This document shows positions 30,992 to 40,208 of a stretch of 64,000 nt of DNA, piece after piece. The stretch lies in the NCBI GenBank assembly GCA_036268775.1, contig DATATM010000039.1, positions 62,001 to 126,000 on the forward strand, written 5' to 3'. The notes under the pieces were generated by a model. It saw nothing but the letters and a program-made list of their open reading frames with translations, was not told the DNA's origin and searched no databases. The translations under genes and the position numbers were made by a program. Numbering within the stretch: position 1 is the first letter of the stretch; each line of letters starts with the position of its first letter. This DNA comes from DASZIT01 sp036268775. Lineage in GTDB: Bacteria > Actinomycetota > Acidimicrobiia > Acidimicrobiales > RAAP-2.

Positions 30992-32089
30992 GTGGGGTCC
31001 AACACTGGAGCGTGGAGCCCCCGGCGGCTCCGATCGACCCTGCTCCTCCCCGCAGCCATCGCACTGCTGCTCACCGCCATCCCGGCGGTGGCCGGGGTGA
31101 CGGCCGCCCCGGCGGGCGCCGACCAGATCTCCGACCTGCAGGCCCAGGCCGCCCAGATCGCCCAGACCCTGGTCCGCGAGCAGCTCCAGGTCGGTAGCTT
31201 CCAACAGCAGTACTCGGTGGCCACCGCCCAGGTGACGAATGACGCCGCCGCCATCGGGCAGGCCCAGCAACAGGTGAACGCCGACCAGCAGCGGATCGAC
31301 CTCGACACCGGCCGGGTCCGGACCCAGGCGCTCCGCGACTATATGAACGCCGGATCGGTCACCACCGGGGTCGAGGCGCAGGTCTTCACTAGTGGGGTCC
31401 GGGTGGACCTGGCCCGAAGCGAGTACGAGTCGATCGCTTTGGGCAACGTGACCACCGCCATCGACGAGCTCCACACCTCGCGCCAGCATCTCCAGCAACT
31501 AGAGGCCGTGCTCCAGCAGCAACAGGCAGCCGACCAGGCAGAGCAGGTGAAGCAGGCCGGGTATCTCAGCCAGGCCAACGCCACCCAGTCCCAGCTGGCC
31601 TCCGAGCAGGCCCAAGTAACAGGCCAGCTGGCGTCGGCCGTGGCCCAGCAGCAGGCCGCCCAGGCGGCCGCGGCAGCCGCGGCGGTCAAGGCCTCGGAGG
31701 TGCAGGCCGCGCAGAAGTCCTCCCCGGCCAGCGGGGGCACCGCCCCGGCCGGCACCCAGGCGACCGCGCCCACCAGCACCGCCGCCGCACCGGCCGGCGG
31801 TGGCGGTGGCGGAGCGACATCGGACCCGCCGCTACCCCCGTTCCTGCAGTGCGTCCGACAGGCCGAATCGGGAGGCGACTACGGGGCCGTGTCGCCAGAC
31901 GGCCAGTACATGGGCGCCTTCCAGTTCAGCCAGTCGACCTGGGACCTGGCCGCCCAGGACGCCGGGCTGCCGGGCCTGGTCGGGGTGCCGCCCAACACGG
32001 CCTCCAAGGCCAGCCAGGACACCCTGGCCGTCACGCTCTACGACCTCGACGGTGAGCAGCCCTGGTACGACCCGTGCCGGTCGGCCTGA
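30992..32089 (+). CDS. Secreted coiled-coil protein with Rpf/transglycosylase-like domain
   Basis: About 365 aa. Signal peptide (RSTLLLPAAIALLLTAIPAVAGVTAAPAGA), then a long Gln/Ala-rich coiled coil with PcsB-like character, an Ala/Thr/Pro/Gly linker, and a C-terminal Rpf-like lysozyme fold: CVRQAESGGDYGAVSPDGQYMGAFQFSQSTWD, with the Glu of AESGGDY as the likely catalytic acid. Acts on peptidoglycan outside the cell. GTG 30992 used; upstream frame is not protein-like. Confidence 0.78.
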   Translation: MGSNTGAWSPRRLRSTLLLPAAIALLLTAIPAVAGVTAAPAGADQISDLQAQAAQIAQTLVREQLQVGSFQQQYSVATAQVTNDAAAIGQAQQQVNADQQRIDLDTGRVRTQALRDYMNAGSVTTGVEAQVFTSGVRVDLARSEYESIALGNVTTAIDELHTSRQHLQQLEAVLQQQQAADQAEQVKQAGYLSQANATQSQLASEQAQVTGQLASAVAQQQAAQAAAAAAAVKASEVQAAQKSSPASGGTAPAGTQATAPTSTAAAPAGGGGGGATSDPPLPPFLQCVRQAESGGDYGAVSPDGQYMGAFQFSQSTWDLAAQDAGLPGLVGVPPNTASKASQDTLAVTLYDLDGEQPWYDPCRSA

Positions 32090-32230
32090 CCGTCTGACCT
32101 AGGCCCGCCCGGCGGCGTCGGCGACCGGCGGTCAACCAATCCGGACCGGGAATCGGTGGCACGGCAATCGGCGTTCCGTCGCTCTGACCGGTCACTTTCC
32201 ATCAAGCAGGGCGTGGACCTACGTTGCCTG

Positions 32231-32247
32231 TCGGTCCTCCGACACGC
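32231..32247 (+). repeat. Attachment-like site copy 4
   Basis: Contains CTCCGACACGC (32237-32247), the same 11 nt as at copy 2 (15407-15417). It also forms a hairpin TGTCGG-TCCT-CCGACA (32230-32245). Either an attachment-site relic or a terminator hairpin of the preceding gene. Confidence 0.4.
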
Positions 32248-32348
32248 GAGATTGGCGACGTAGAGGGCTCGCCCAGAACGAGGCTTGACTTTGCGGCGTC
32301 ACCGGTGCAGGGTGCCCGCAGCTAAGCACCTACGAAGGAGGCGACCAA

Positions 32349-33044
32349 ATGGCGTTGTTCGGAGGCAAGAAGCGCGAGCAGCGGCTGAAGGAAGCGGGCA
32401 TAAACGTTCAAGCCGTACTGGTCTCGTTCCGCGAGATTGGTCAACAGAATTTCACCCCGCTGGTCGACTTGACGTTGCGCATCACACCTGCGGACGGGAG
32501 CGGGGCCTTTGAGATCTCCACCCGTGGGCAGGTCGAATTTTCGGTAATCGGGAAGCTGCAGCCCGGCGACACCATCCCGGTGCGGTACGACCCCGAGGAT
32601 CACGACAATTTTGAAGTCGTTGGGGATTGGGAGCTCAGCGGCGCGGGAGTTGCCGGTGCGGCGGAAAACCTGGAGAGCGCCAGCGCAGGTGACATTGCGG
32701 CGGCGGTGCAAGCAACGGGAGACACGGGGCAGCGTAAATCGGCGGCCGATTTGTTGGCCAGCGGCCAGCGAATGACTGCAGTCCTCCGCGAGTTCTCAGA
32801 TTCGGGCAAGACCGTCGGGGACGTGGAACCTTCACTGCCAGATCCCAACGATCCGCTGTACGTGATGAAGGCGGAGATACCGATCGATGGCTCCAGCCCA
32901 ATCGAGGCTGTGTTCATGAATCGGGTGCCGGAAGCGAAGGTAACAAGCCTCCGCCTGGGCGCACATCTGAACGTCGCAGTCAACCCGGCTAACCCGAGCC
33001 ACGAGGTTACGATCGACTGGGCCAACTCGCCGATCGCTGGCTGA
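32349..33044 (+). CDS. Hypothetical two-repeat protein
   Basis: 231 aa, soluble, with AAGGAGG 8 nt before the ATG. Two related halves: GINVQAVLVSFREIGQQNFTPLVDLTLRI...GDTIPVRYDPEDHDNFEVVGDW and GQRMTAVLREFSDSGKT...LGAHLNVAVNPANPSHEVTIDW, a beta-rich domain repeated once. Such DUF-type proteins in actinobacteria lack known function. Confidence 0.7.
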   Translation: MALFGGKKREQRLKEAGINVQAVLVSFREIGQQNFTPLVDLTLRITPADGSGAFEISTRGQVEFSVIGKLQPGDTIPVRYDPEDHDNFEVVGDWELSGAGVAGAAENLESASAGDIAAAVQATGDTGQRKSAADLLASGQRMTAVLREFSDSGKTVGDVEPSLPDPNDPLYVMKAEIPIDGSSPIEAVFMNRVPEAKVTSLRLGAHLNVAVNPANPSHEVTIDWANSPIAG

Positions 33045-33050
33045 ACGGGG

Positions 33051-34082
33051 ATGCGCAATCGTGTGATCTCCAGCCTCCCGCTATTGGCAACCGTGATGTT
33101 GTCGCTGGCCTTGACGGCATTTGGTAATGGGTCCGCACAGGCATCATCAGTGCAGCCTCGCAACGACTCCGGGTCGAACCTTGGACCAAGCGCTTACTCC
33201 ACTTGCTCCACAGGGCCCGGCTACTTCATTGCTGGATCCAATGGAGCGACAGCAGGGTTCGGCGCCAATCAAACCAGCGGCCCTCCCATAGTTCCGTCCA
33301 ATCTTCACTTGGATTCTCCCGTCGTTGCCGTGGCCGAGAACGGTCCCGGCTACGTTCTCGCCACCTCGGGAGGCGGGGTCTATGGCTATGACCCTTCCAC
33401 GCGCCTGGTGACGACCTATCCGTCGCTGGTCGGCCTCCCCCTCAATGCACCGATAGTCGGCTTGGCAATGGGAGTCAACGGAACCGGCTATTACCTGGTC
33501 GCTCAGGATGGAGGGATCTTTGCCTTCGGCGCAGCCCCGTTCCACGGTTCGATGGGCGGACAACACCTCAATGCACCGATCGTCGGCATGGCCTTGGGAC
33601 CTAGTGGCTTCAACCCGGACGGCTCCCACGACTACACCTACTACTTGGTCGCCAAAGATGGCGGCATCTTTGCCTTCGGCGGAGCCCCGTTCGTCGGTTC
33701 GATGGGCGGACAACACCTCAATGCCCCCATCGTCGGCATGGCCTTCGGCCCCACCCTGGAAGGCGGCCTTCCGATTGGTTACTGGCTCGTTGCCGCCGAC
33801 GGAGGAGTTTTCTCCTTCGGTGGAGCCAGCTTTCGTGGCTCGATGGGCGGACAACAACTCAACACACCGATTGTCGGCATCGCCTTCGGCACCGACGTGC
33901 TAGCTGGGGTGGATGCCAACAACGATCAGGGTTATTGGCTCGTCGGCGCGGACGGGGGAGTCTTTTCATTCGGTGATGCGCCGTACTGTGGGTCAGCAGT
34001 TGGATTGATTACTTCTGCTCCAGTCGTGGGCATCGCCAGCACCTTTACTCTTCCAGCCGCCAACCCCGGTCAAGGTTCATGA
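33051..34082 (+). CDS. Secreted repeat protein (GYYLVAxDGGIFAFG repeats)
   Basis: 343 aa with a signal peptide (SLPLLATVMLSLALTAFGNGSAQA). At least four repeats of about 45-50 residues with core GYYLVAxDGGIFAFGxAPFxGSMGG-x-LNAPIVGMA, probably a beta-propeller-like surface domain. The repeats are near-identical at DNA level (CGGTTCGATGGGCGGACAAC, three times), showing recent duplication. The type is very common in Acidimicrobiia and helps place the organism. Confidence 0.8.
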   Translation: MRNRVISSLPLLATVMLSLALTAFGNGSAQASSVQPRNDSGSNLGPSAYSTCSTGPGYFIAGSNGATAGFGANQTSGPPIVPSNLHLDSPVVAVAENGPGYVLATSGGGVYGYDPSTRLVTTYPSLVGLPLNAPIVGLAMGVNGTGYYLVAQDGGIFAFGAAPFHGSMGGQHLNAPIVGMALGPSGFNPDGSHDYTYYLVAKDGGIFAFGGAPFVGSMGGQHLNAPIVGMAFGPTLEGGLPIGYWLVAADGGVFSFGGASFRGSMGGQQLNTPIVGIAFGTDVLAGVDANNDQGYWLVGADGGVFSFGDAPYCGSAVGLITSAPVVGIASTFTLPAANPGQGS

Positions 34083-34192
34083 CGTCACCATCATCCTGAG
34101 GAAATACGTCGTACGGACGAAATACTGCTCCGCCGCGACATACGTCCTCTAATGCAAAGGGTCGGACTCCATCAGTCCCGAGGCTGCGGTCG

Positions 34193-34227
34193 CCAGTCGG
34201 AACTGAGCCGTCGCCTCTCCGACACGC
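34193..34227 (+). repeat. Attachment-like site copy 5
   Basis: CCAGTCGGA (34193-34201), 16 nt, then TCCGACACGC (34218-34227). Copy 2 has exactly the same outer boxes (15381-15389 and 15408-15417) around 18 nt. The boxes form an inverted repeat GTCGGA/TCCGAC. It lies between convergent genes, so a terminator role is also possible. Confidence 0.45.
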
Positions 34228-34306
34228 ACCGGGTACCCCCACCCCAGGCCTCAATCTCCAGCCCGGGGATCTCGCAGCACTTCTCCGCGCCCCGGGACCG
34301 GTGATG

Positions 34307-34711
34307 TCAGAGAGGACAGTAACGAGTGATTGTCGGGAAGCAATACGAATCGATGAACGCCAACTCGAAGTACAACGGATAGTAGACGCCGCCGACCGTC
34401 GCCACTGCGTTAGCCACTGCCCCGGCGTAGGTCGCCTCAAGCTGAGCGATGGTCGGACCGAGAGGGTCCGACGCATCCGCTCCGGCGCTCGATGGCGTCA
34501 GAGCGAAGAACGCACCCGGAACGATCAGCCCAGCCGCCAACATCAGGGCTGTCATCCTGCGGCGTACACGACCACCACGCGCCGGGGTAGGCACCCTCTC
34601 AATCCGCCGCGGCCGTATCAAACCGCCTTCACTCTGTCGCCGAACCATCGAAGCTCCTTTGCCTGACCCCGTTGGCTTGTTACCGTTCCTGGACGGGCCC
34701 TTCTTGGGCAT
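34307..34711 (-). CDS. Small secreted protein
   Basis: 134 aa (or 113 aa from 34648). Signal segment RMTALMLAAGLIVPGAFFALTPSSAGA, then a short mature part ending with two Cys (SYCFPTITRYCPL). Both ATGs, 34711 (AAAAGGAA) and 34648 (AAAGGAG), have good ribosome binding sites in the same frame. Function unknown. Confidence 0.6.
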   Translation of the reverse strand: MPKKGPSRNGNKPTGSGKGASMVRRQSEGGLIRPRRIERVPTPARGGRVRRRMTALMLAAGLIVPGAFFALTPSSAGADASDPLGPTIAQLEATYAGAVANAVATVGGVYYPLYFELAFIDSYCFPTITRYCPL

Positions 34712-35074
34712 TGTTCCTTTTGAATAACGAAGCCTGCGCCGGTATCTTGCGAGGAAATCGGAATGGCCAGTGGTGGAGTATGGAGGCATCGACCAGCCGT
34801 CACTGAGCGCCTCCTCTCCCCGCCGGAACGTTCGGGTAGCGCCGGGTCACTCGCCCGGCCCACACCGCCGGTCAGCGCCGATATCCGGGTCTCGCGTTCC
34901 TCCGGGCCCGATTGAGCTACATACCTTTATCGCCCCTCTATCGCCCACGATTTTCTACCTTGTCGCGGATGCCCTTCCCGAGTACTTTGTTGGCCCTGGC
35001 GACACAGAGTTAGCACTAGCGCTGGGTGGATATCGCTTTAGGGTCGGGCTTCGGCAAAGGCTTAGGGAGACAAA
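34712..35074. other. Intergenic region between divergent genes
   Basis: About 360 nt between the leftward small secreted protein and the rightward M23 lipoprotein. ORFs in it are antisense or short with poor composition. No clear promoter boxes or RNA structure were recognised. Confidence 0.4.
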
Positions 35075-36364
35075 ATGCGTCGGTGCTTGTTGCTTATGGT
35101 CGTGCTGGTCATTGTATTGGCGGCCTGCTCGTCGAGCTCATCGTCGACCACCGCTTCGACCGGAGCGTCCAGCATCAGCGCGGCCCTCAAGGGCATCAGC
35201 GTGCCGAGCAACTTGACCGCCTTGGTTGTCACGCCGGTCGAACCGGGAACGTTCCCGTTCCTCGAAACCGACGGCAAGTACCACGTCGCCTATGACCTCA
35301 TCATCGCCAACGCCTCCAACCAGCCGGCAACCCTCAACCGGCTGGATGTGGTCGATGCTAAGGATCCTACGAAAGTAATTGCCTCATACTCGGGCACGCA
35401 GCTGGTCGACCCAACCTGTCCCTTTGGTGACTGCAACCGCCTGCGCGAAGTAACCGGCCAGCCGGTCACCGACACCGTGATCGCTTCAGGGGCGAGCCGC
35501 GCCCTGTATGTGGACTTCACCTTCGATTCCCTCGCCGCGGCACCCAAGGCCGTGTTGCACCACATCTACGGAACCGGCCGGAACACCCTGGCTGCCAGCC
35601 CCGGGCCCCTCGACTACCTCACCACGCCCTTCGACATTTCCGACGGCCAGCCCCTGGTCATCAGCCCACCACTGAAGGGCACCAACTGGGTGGCGCTGAA
35701 CGGGTGCTGCGAGCCGGGGTTCCCCCACCGCGACGCCCTCCTCCCCGCCGGCGGCAAGATCGGTAACAGCCAGATATTTGCCATCGACTTCAAGCGGGCG
35801 AACAACCAGGGAGCCTTCTACACCGGCGACAAGCACCTGAACAGCAGCTACGTCGACTACGGAGAGCCCGTTTACGCGGTAGCGGATGGAACCGTCGTCG
35901 GTATCCTCGACGGCGTCGACGCCAACCCGCCGGGCATCCAGCCGATACAGATCCCGGCCGAGGCGGCGCAGCTGAAGATTCAGAACGCGGACGGGAACCA
36001 CGTTGTCCTCGACCTGGGTGGCGGCGTCTATGCCATGTACGCCCACTTCCAGAAGGGTTCCATCAAGGTGAAGCTGGGCGACAAGGTGAAGAAGGGCCAG
36101 GAGATCGCACTCCTTGGAAACACCGGCAACGCCAACGCATCGCACCTTCACTTCCAGCTTATGGACAGCCCCGACTTCGTCACCGCCAACCCCCTGCCCT
36201 ACGTATTCGACAACTTCGTGTACCGAGGTCAGGTGCCCCTGCAAGAGATTCTCGACGCCGATAATTTCGTGTCCGGCACCTTCTTTCAACAGCGGCTCCA
36301 GACCGGGCAGCCGCGGACGGACCAGCTTCCCCAGAGCCTCGCCATTATCGACTTCCCCGGCTAA
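35075..36364 (+). CDS. M23-family peptidase lipoprotein
   Basis: 429 aa. Lipoprotein signal with lipobox LAAC (Cys18) followed by a Ser/Thr linker. The N-terminal half is a beta-sandwich-like domain; the C-terminal half is an M23 metallopeptidase: AIDFKR, DYGEPVYAVADGTVVG, YAMYAHFQKGSIKVKLGDKVKKGQEIALLGNTGNANASHLHFQL with the HxH motif intact. Extracellular, probably cleaves peptidoglycan cross-bridges or acts as a divisome activator. AGGGAGA precedes the ATG. Confidence 0.85.
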   Translation: MRRCLLLMVVLVIVLAACSSSSSSTTASTGASSISAALKGISVPSNLTALVVTPVEPGTFPFLETDGKYHVAYDLIIANASNQPATLNRLDVVDAKDPTKVIASYSGTQLVDPTCPFGDCNRLREVTGQPVTDTVIASGASRALYVDFTFDSLAAAPKAVLHHIYGTGRNTLAASPGPLDYLTTPFDISDGQPLVISPPLKGTNWVALNGCCEPGFPHRDALLPAGGKIGNSQIFAIDFKRANNQGAFYTGDKHLNSSYVDYGEPVYAVADGTVVGILDGVDANPPGIQPIQIPAEAAQLKIQNADGNHVVLDLGGGVYAMYAHFQKGSIKVKLGDKVKKGQEIALLGNTGNANASHLHFQLMDSPDFVTANPLPYVFDNFVYRGQVPLQEILDADNFVSGTFFQQRLQTGQPRTDQLPQSLAIIDFPG

Positions 36365-36526
36365 ACCCCGTTCGGCACCGGTCGGTATGGACGTTCAGGA
36401 CTTCATGGGCCGATCGGGGAGCCAGTGCGCCACCTTGCGAAGAAATCGCGACCCCGAAGTGCCCGAAGTCGACGTCCCGGACGTGGTGCCCCGGTCCGGC
36501 GACGCCTTCGCCTTGGGTTGACCGGT

Positions 36527-37036
36527 TCAAATCGTTTCTGGCTCGAATGCGCTTACGACCTCGGCAACTTTCGCCTCGGCTTTGGCCATTCTGAGCGTTG
36601 CCATATCGAAGGCAGTCCGGAGGCCGGCGTCCTCGGAGACAAGGGCAAAGGTTGTGGCCGTGGCCTTCCCTTTGGAGATCTTTACTTTCAGACCCTCACG
36701 GGGCAGCCGTGCCAGTTCCTTCTTTATCTTCACCCGTCCCCAGAAAGGTTTCCACTTGAAGAAGTAGACCGAGGTAGCGGTGAGCGCCACCGCGAAACTC
36801 TGGGGAAGGCGGACGTCTTTCATCTCCCGCCGACTGACCTTTCCACGGGATGCGCCGGAGACTCGGAACAGGTCCTCTCCGGCCCCGGCCAAGCCGAGAT
36901 TGAATGCCTCCGCAGTGAAGAGCCGGGACATCGAGCCGACTGGACTTCCGATGGTGGCCAACACCAGAGGGCCATCGATCAGTGGTACAACGGCCTTCTC
37001 CAGGTTCTCTTGGTACCGGTCTCCCATCGATGCCAT
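36527..37036 (-). CDS. Hypothetical protein
   Basis: 169 aa, soluble, GGAGG 6 nt before the ATG. The core TATSVYFFKWKPFWGRVKIKKELARLPREGLKVKISKGKATATTFAL reads as a beta-rich PH-like domain (as in bacterial PH proteins); that is a shape guess. Converges with the M23 lipoprotein gene. Confidence 0.65.
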   Translation of the reverse strand: MASMGDRYQENLEKAVVPLIDGPLVLATIGSPVGSMSRLFTAEAFNLGLAGAGEDLFRVSGASRGKVSRREMKDVRLPQSFAVALTATSVYFFKWKPFWGRVKIKKELARLPREGLKVKISKGKATATTFALVSEDAGLRTAFDMATLRMAKAEAKVAEVVSAFEPETI

Positions 37037-37271
37037 TGGCGCCTCCAGCCGTGAGGTAGTCCTAAAGGTTGCCGTCGTCGGATAAACCTAGGCTCAACGC
37101 TGCACTGGTTCAATCCCCTGGAGCCGACCTCGTCTCGGGTCCGTTCAGAACCGAGTCCGGGTCCAGGCAGGGTTTCGTGGGACTTGGCTTTACCCGTCTC
37201 ACCGGTTCGCCGATGTCTTGGATGAAGGAATCTGAAGTGGCGGATCGACAATTAGGACAAAGGGAGAACGA

Positions 37272-38177
37272 ATGCGCGAGGTTCACAAGGAACTGGCTCC
37301 GTATTGGCTCGGAGGGCTCATCGAAGTGGCCAGCGTGGATGGCGAGCCTTCCGATGAACAGCTCCGGATCATCCAGGGCCTCCTCCGCGGCTACTTCGGG
37401 ATTGACTCCACGCTCGAGCTGGTGCCGCTGCCGGCCAAAGCCCTCCGGGAGATCATCGTCGATCCGGGCTCACGACTTCGGTTGGTGCAGACCATGATCG
37501 TGCTCCAGTTCGCCCGCCATCCGGCCAGCGAAGAATTGGCGGAAGCGGTCGAAGCGTACGCCTCCGAGCTCGGCGTCAACGAACCCATGATGGTTGTCGC
37601 CCGGGACGCCGCTCAGCATTCCCGCGACTTGTTGATGGCCGACTGGGCCCGCTTCGCCCACTCGACTCCCACCGAGCCCCAGCTGGTGACCCAGTCGGAG
37701 GACGAGTTCTCGGCCCGGATCGAGGCGCTCCACCACTGCCCGGGGGGAAGTCTGGGTCGGGCCTTCATCGACTTCTACGACCGTTGGGGGCTCGAGCTGC
37801 CGTCAAGCTCAGTAGCGCATTCGGTATCCCTGGTTACCCACGATTTCTCCCACGTCCTCACCGGGTACCGGCCCAACGATGCAGTGGATGAGGTGGCGCT
37901 CTCGGCCATGTTGGTCAGCATGACCGATGGTGGTGATCATTTCAGTGCCTTGACCGCGTCGATGGCCCTCTACGAAGTCGACCTCTTCGAAGTCCTGGAG
38001 ATTGCCGGGACCAAGGGCGTCCTGGACCGACCCGGGGCCCCGGTGGTGTTCGCCGACGCCATGCGTCGGGGGGCACTTTGCACGGCCGACATCGCCACCG
38101 TCGACCACCTGGCGCTGGCCGGGCAGCCTCTCGAGGAAGTCCGATCCCGGCTGGGGATCTCGCCGCGGGCAGCGTAA
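37272..38177 (+). CDS. TerB-like/Coq4-like hypothetical protein
   Basis: 301 aa. The N-terminus LIEVASVDGEPSDEQLRIIQGLLRGYFG resembles the TerB helical fold with an acidic loop. The second half FIDFYDRWGLELPSSSVAHSVSLVTHDFSHVLTGYRPNDAVDEVAL carries the Coq4-type zinc motif HDxxH followed about 12 residues later by Glu. Coq4 family members take part in ubiquinone synthesis, but the role here is unknown. Strong AAGGGAG site. Confidence 0.65.
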   Translation: MREVHKELAPYWLGGLIEVASVDGEPSDEQLRIIQGLLRGYFGIDSTLELVPLPAKALREIIVDPGSRLRLVQTMIVLQFARHPASEELAEAVEAYASELGVNEPMMVVARDAAQHSRDLLMADWARFAHSTPTEPQLVTQSEDEFSARIEALHHCPGGSLGRAFIDFYDRWGLELPSSSVAHSVSLVTHDFSHVLTGYRPNDAVDEVALSAMLVSMTDGGDHFSALTASMALYEVDLFEVLEIAGTKGVLDRPGAPVVFADAMRRGALCTADIATVDHLALAGQPLEEVRSRLGISPRAA

Positions 38178-38289
38178 TTCTCGACCCCGTCCGGTCCGAC
38201 CCGGCCTCCGGTGGGGGCCAACCCGGGCGGGTAACGCCAACCCTCACTATGCTGTCCACGCCCACCCGGCGAAAAAGGGCGGTCACCGA

Positions 38290-38679
38290 ATGTTCGGCAA
38301 TAAGAACAAAGAAGAAAAGGCCGAGCAGGTTGCCGCCGGAAGCGCCGAAGTCGACCGACTTACCTCCCTGTCGGTGAACGATTTGGCCGTAGAGGTGATG
38401 AAGGCCTTCAGTGCGGATGGAGCCAAAGCCAAGGGAAAGGCCGGAACTCCGCCGATGCAGATCGTGCAATGGCTAATGTCGTCCTATCCCTACCACCCCG
38501 ATCTGCGACCGCTGGTGACCGCGGTCCTGGCCGGCTTGCAAGGGTTGGAACAGGCTGGACTGGTGAGCCTGCGGACCTCGGGGGTGGGCTCGGGTGGCCA
38601 GCTCTACCTGCTGACCGACGCGGGAAAGCTGGCGCTGGCCGACGGGTCGACCAGCAGTCATCTGCCTCCAGCCACGTAG
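38290..38679 (+). CDS. Hypothetical winged-helix-like protein
   Basis: 129 aa, charged N-terminus (MFGNKNKEEKAEQ) then helices and GLQGLEQAGLVSLRTSGVGSGGQLYLLTDAGKLALA, which looks like the second half of a winged helix. Longer frame from 38002 only shadows the previous gene. Function unknown. Confidence 0.6.
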   Translation: MFGNKNKEEKAEQVAAGSAEVDRLTSLSVNDLAVEVMKAFSADGAKAKGKAGTPPMQIVQWLMSSYPYHPDLRPLVTAVLAGLQGLEQAGLVSLRTSGVGSGGQLYLLTDAGKLALADGSTSSHLPPAT

Positions 38680-38762
38680 TTCCGAACCGTGATCGCCGCG
38701 ATCACCGACCCAGTCGCTGCCCGAATGAACGTCCTATGATCCCCAATCGGAAGGGAGCCACT

Positions 38763-40181
38763 ATGGGTGAGATTCTGATCGTCGGCGGAGGGGTCGTGGG
38801 ATTGGGGCTCGGGATGATGCTCGCCCGCGATGACCATGCGGTGACCGTGCTCGAGCGAGATGCGCAAACTCCCCCGGATGATGCCAGCGGAGCCTGGGAG
38901 GGGTGGGAACGCAAGGGGGTCAACCAGTTCCGCCTACCCCATCTCTTTCTCTGTCGCTACCGCCAGATCCTCGAAACCGAATTGCCGGAAGTAGCCGCCG
39001 CCCTGGATCGCGACGGTGCCTTGCGGATTAATCCGGTGGCTGACGCCCCCGATTTCCTCACCGGAGGGGCCCGGGCCGGGGACGAGCGTTTCGAGATGCT
39101 GTCCGGGCGTCGCGCCGTTGTCGAGCGGTCGGCGGCTTCGGTCGCCGACCGGACCCCGGGCCTCGACATTCGGCGGGGGGTGGGAGTCGCGGCTCTGCTG
39201 GCCGATTCCGAGGCAATCAGTGGAGTCCCCCAGGTAAATGGGGTCCGCACCTCGGAGGGGGAGGAGCTGAACGCCGACCTGGTCATCGACTGCAGCGGCC
39301 GGCGGTCCGCCCTCCCGGCCTGGCTGGAGACGATTGGGGCTCGCCCGCCGAAGGAGGAACTGGATGACAGCGGCTTCATCTACCTGGGACGTCACTTCCG
39401 TTCCCGCGATGGGCAGTTGCCGGTTTCGCTTGGGCCCGCATTGCAGCACTACGGCTCCATCTCCGTGCTCACCCTCCCGGCTGACAACGGCACCTGGTCG
39501 GTTACCCTCATTGCCCGATCGGGAGATCGGGCACTGCTCGCCCTCAAGGATGTCGAGCGGTGGGAGCGGGTGGTGCAATCGCTGCCCACCGTCGAGCACT
39601 GGCTGGACGGCGATCCGATCGAGGATCGGATTGTGGTCATGACGAAGATCGAGGATCGGCACCGGGACCTGATGGTGGATGGCTCCCCGGTGGCCACCGG
39701 GATCCTGGCGGTCGGCGATGCCTGGGCGTGCACCAATCCGTCGGTCGGACGCGGCGCCTCTATCGGAATGGCCCATGCCCAAGCTCTGCGGGACACGCTT
39801 CGACAGGAGGGTCCCGATCGTCCCGGCGAGCTTTCGGAGGCCTTTGCCTCCGCCACCGCCGCCGTCGTCGAACCTTGGTACCAGTCCACGCTGTCCTTCG
39901 ATCGACACCGCCTGGCCGAGATGGCGGCCATTGCGGATGGGACCGTCTACCAGCCGGAGGATCCCTCCTTCGAGATGACCGCCGCCCTGTCACTGGCCAG
40001 CCTGCGAGACCCCGACGTGTTCCGGGCCTTCTTGGACATCGTGGGGGTACTCGCTCTCCCCGAGGACGTTTTCGCCCGGCCGGGAATTTTCGAGAAAGTC
40101 ATCGAACTTGGCGCTGACTGGCGAAATGAAGAGGCGATCGGACCCAATCGGGATCAACTGATGGCCATGGCCAGCGTTTGA
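38763..40181 (+). CDS. FAD-dependent monooxygenase-type oxidoreductase
   Basis: 472 aa. N-terminal FAD-binding GGGVVGLG at residues 8-15, ERDAQTPPDDASG after the second strand, GD motif DAWACTNPSVGRGASIGMAHA near residue 320, as in aromatic hydroxylase/geranylgeranyl-reductase-like flavoproteins. Substrate unknown. Coupled by 27 nt with an epoxide-hydrolase-like gene, suggesting a shared oxidation pathway. Start at 38763 with GGGAG 7 nt upstream. Confidence 0.82.
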   Translation: MGEILIVGGGVVGLGLGMMLARDDHAVTVLERDAQTPPDDASGAWEGWERKGVNQFRLPHLFLCRYRQILETELPEVAAALDRDGALRINPVADAPDFLTGGARAGDERFEMLSGRRAVVERSAASVADRTPGLDIRRGVGVAALLADSEAISGVPQVNGVRTSEGEELNADLVIDCSGRRSALPAWLETIGARPPKEELDDSGFIYLGRHFRSRDGQLPVSLGPALQHYGSISVLTLPADNGTWSVTLIARSGDRALLALKDVERWERVVQSLPTVEHWLDGDPIEDRIVVMTKIEDRHRDLMVDGSPVATGILAVGDAWACTNPSVGRGASIGMAHAQALRDTLRQEGPDRPGELSEAFASATAAVVEPWYQSTLSFDRHRLAEMAAIADGTVYQPEDPSFEMTAALSLASLRDPDVFRAFLDIVGVLALPEDVFARPGIFEKVIELGADWRNEEAIGPNRDQLMAMASV

Positions 40182-40208
40182 TTCCCATGAGAAACCGGAG
40201 AATGTCAC

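Noticed and set aside
36525..36535. GGTTCAAATC, a tRNA T-arm-like motif
   Set aside because: No acceptor, D or anticodon arms can be folded around it.
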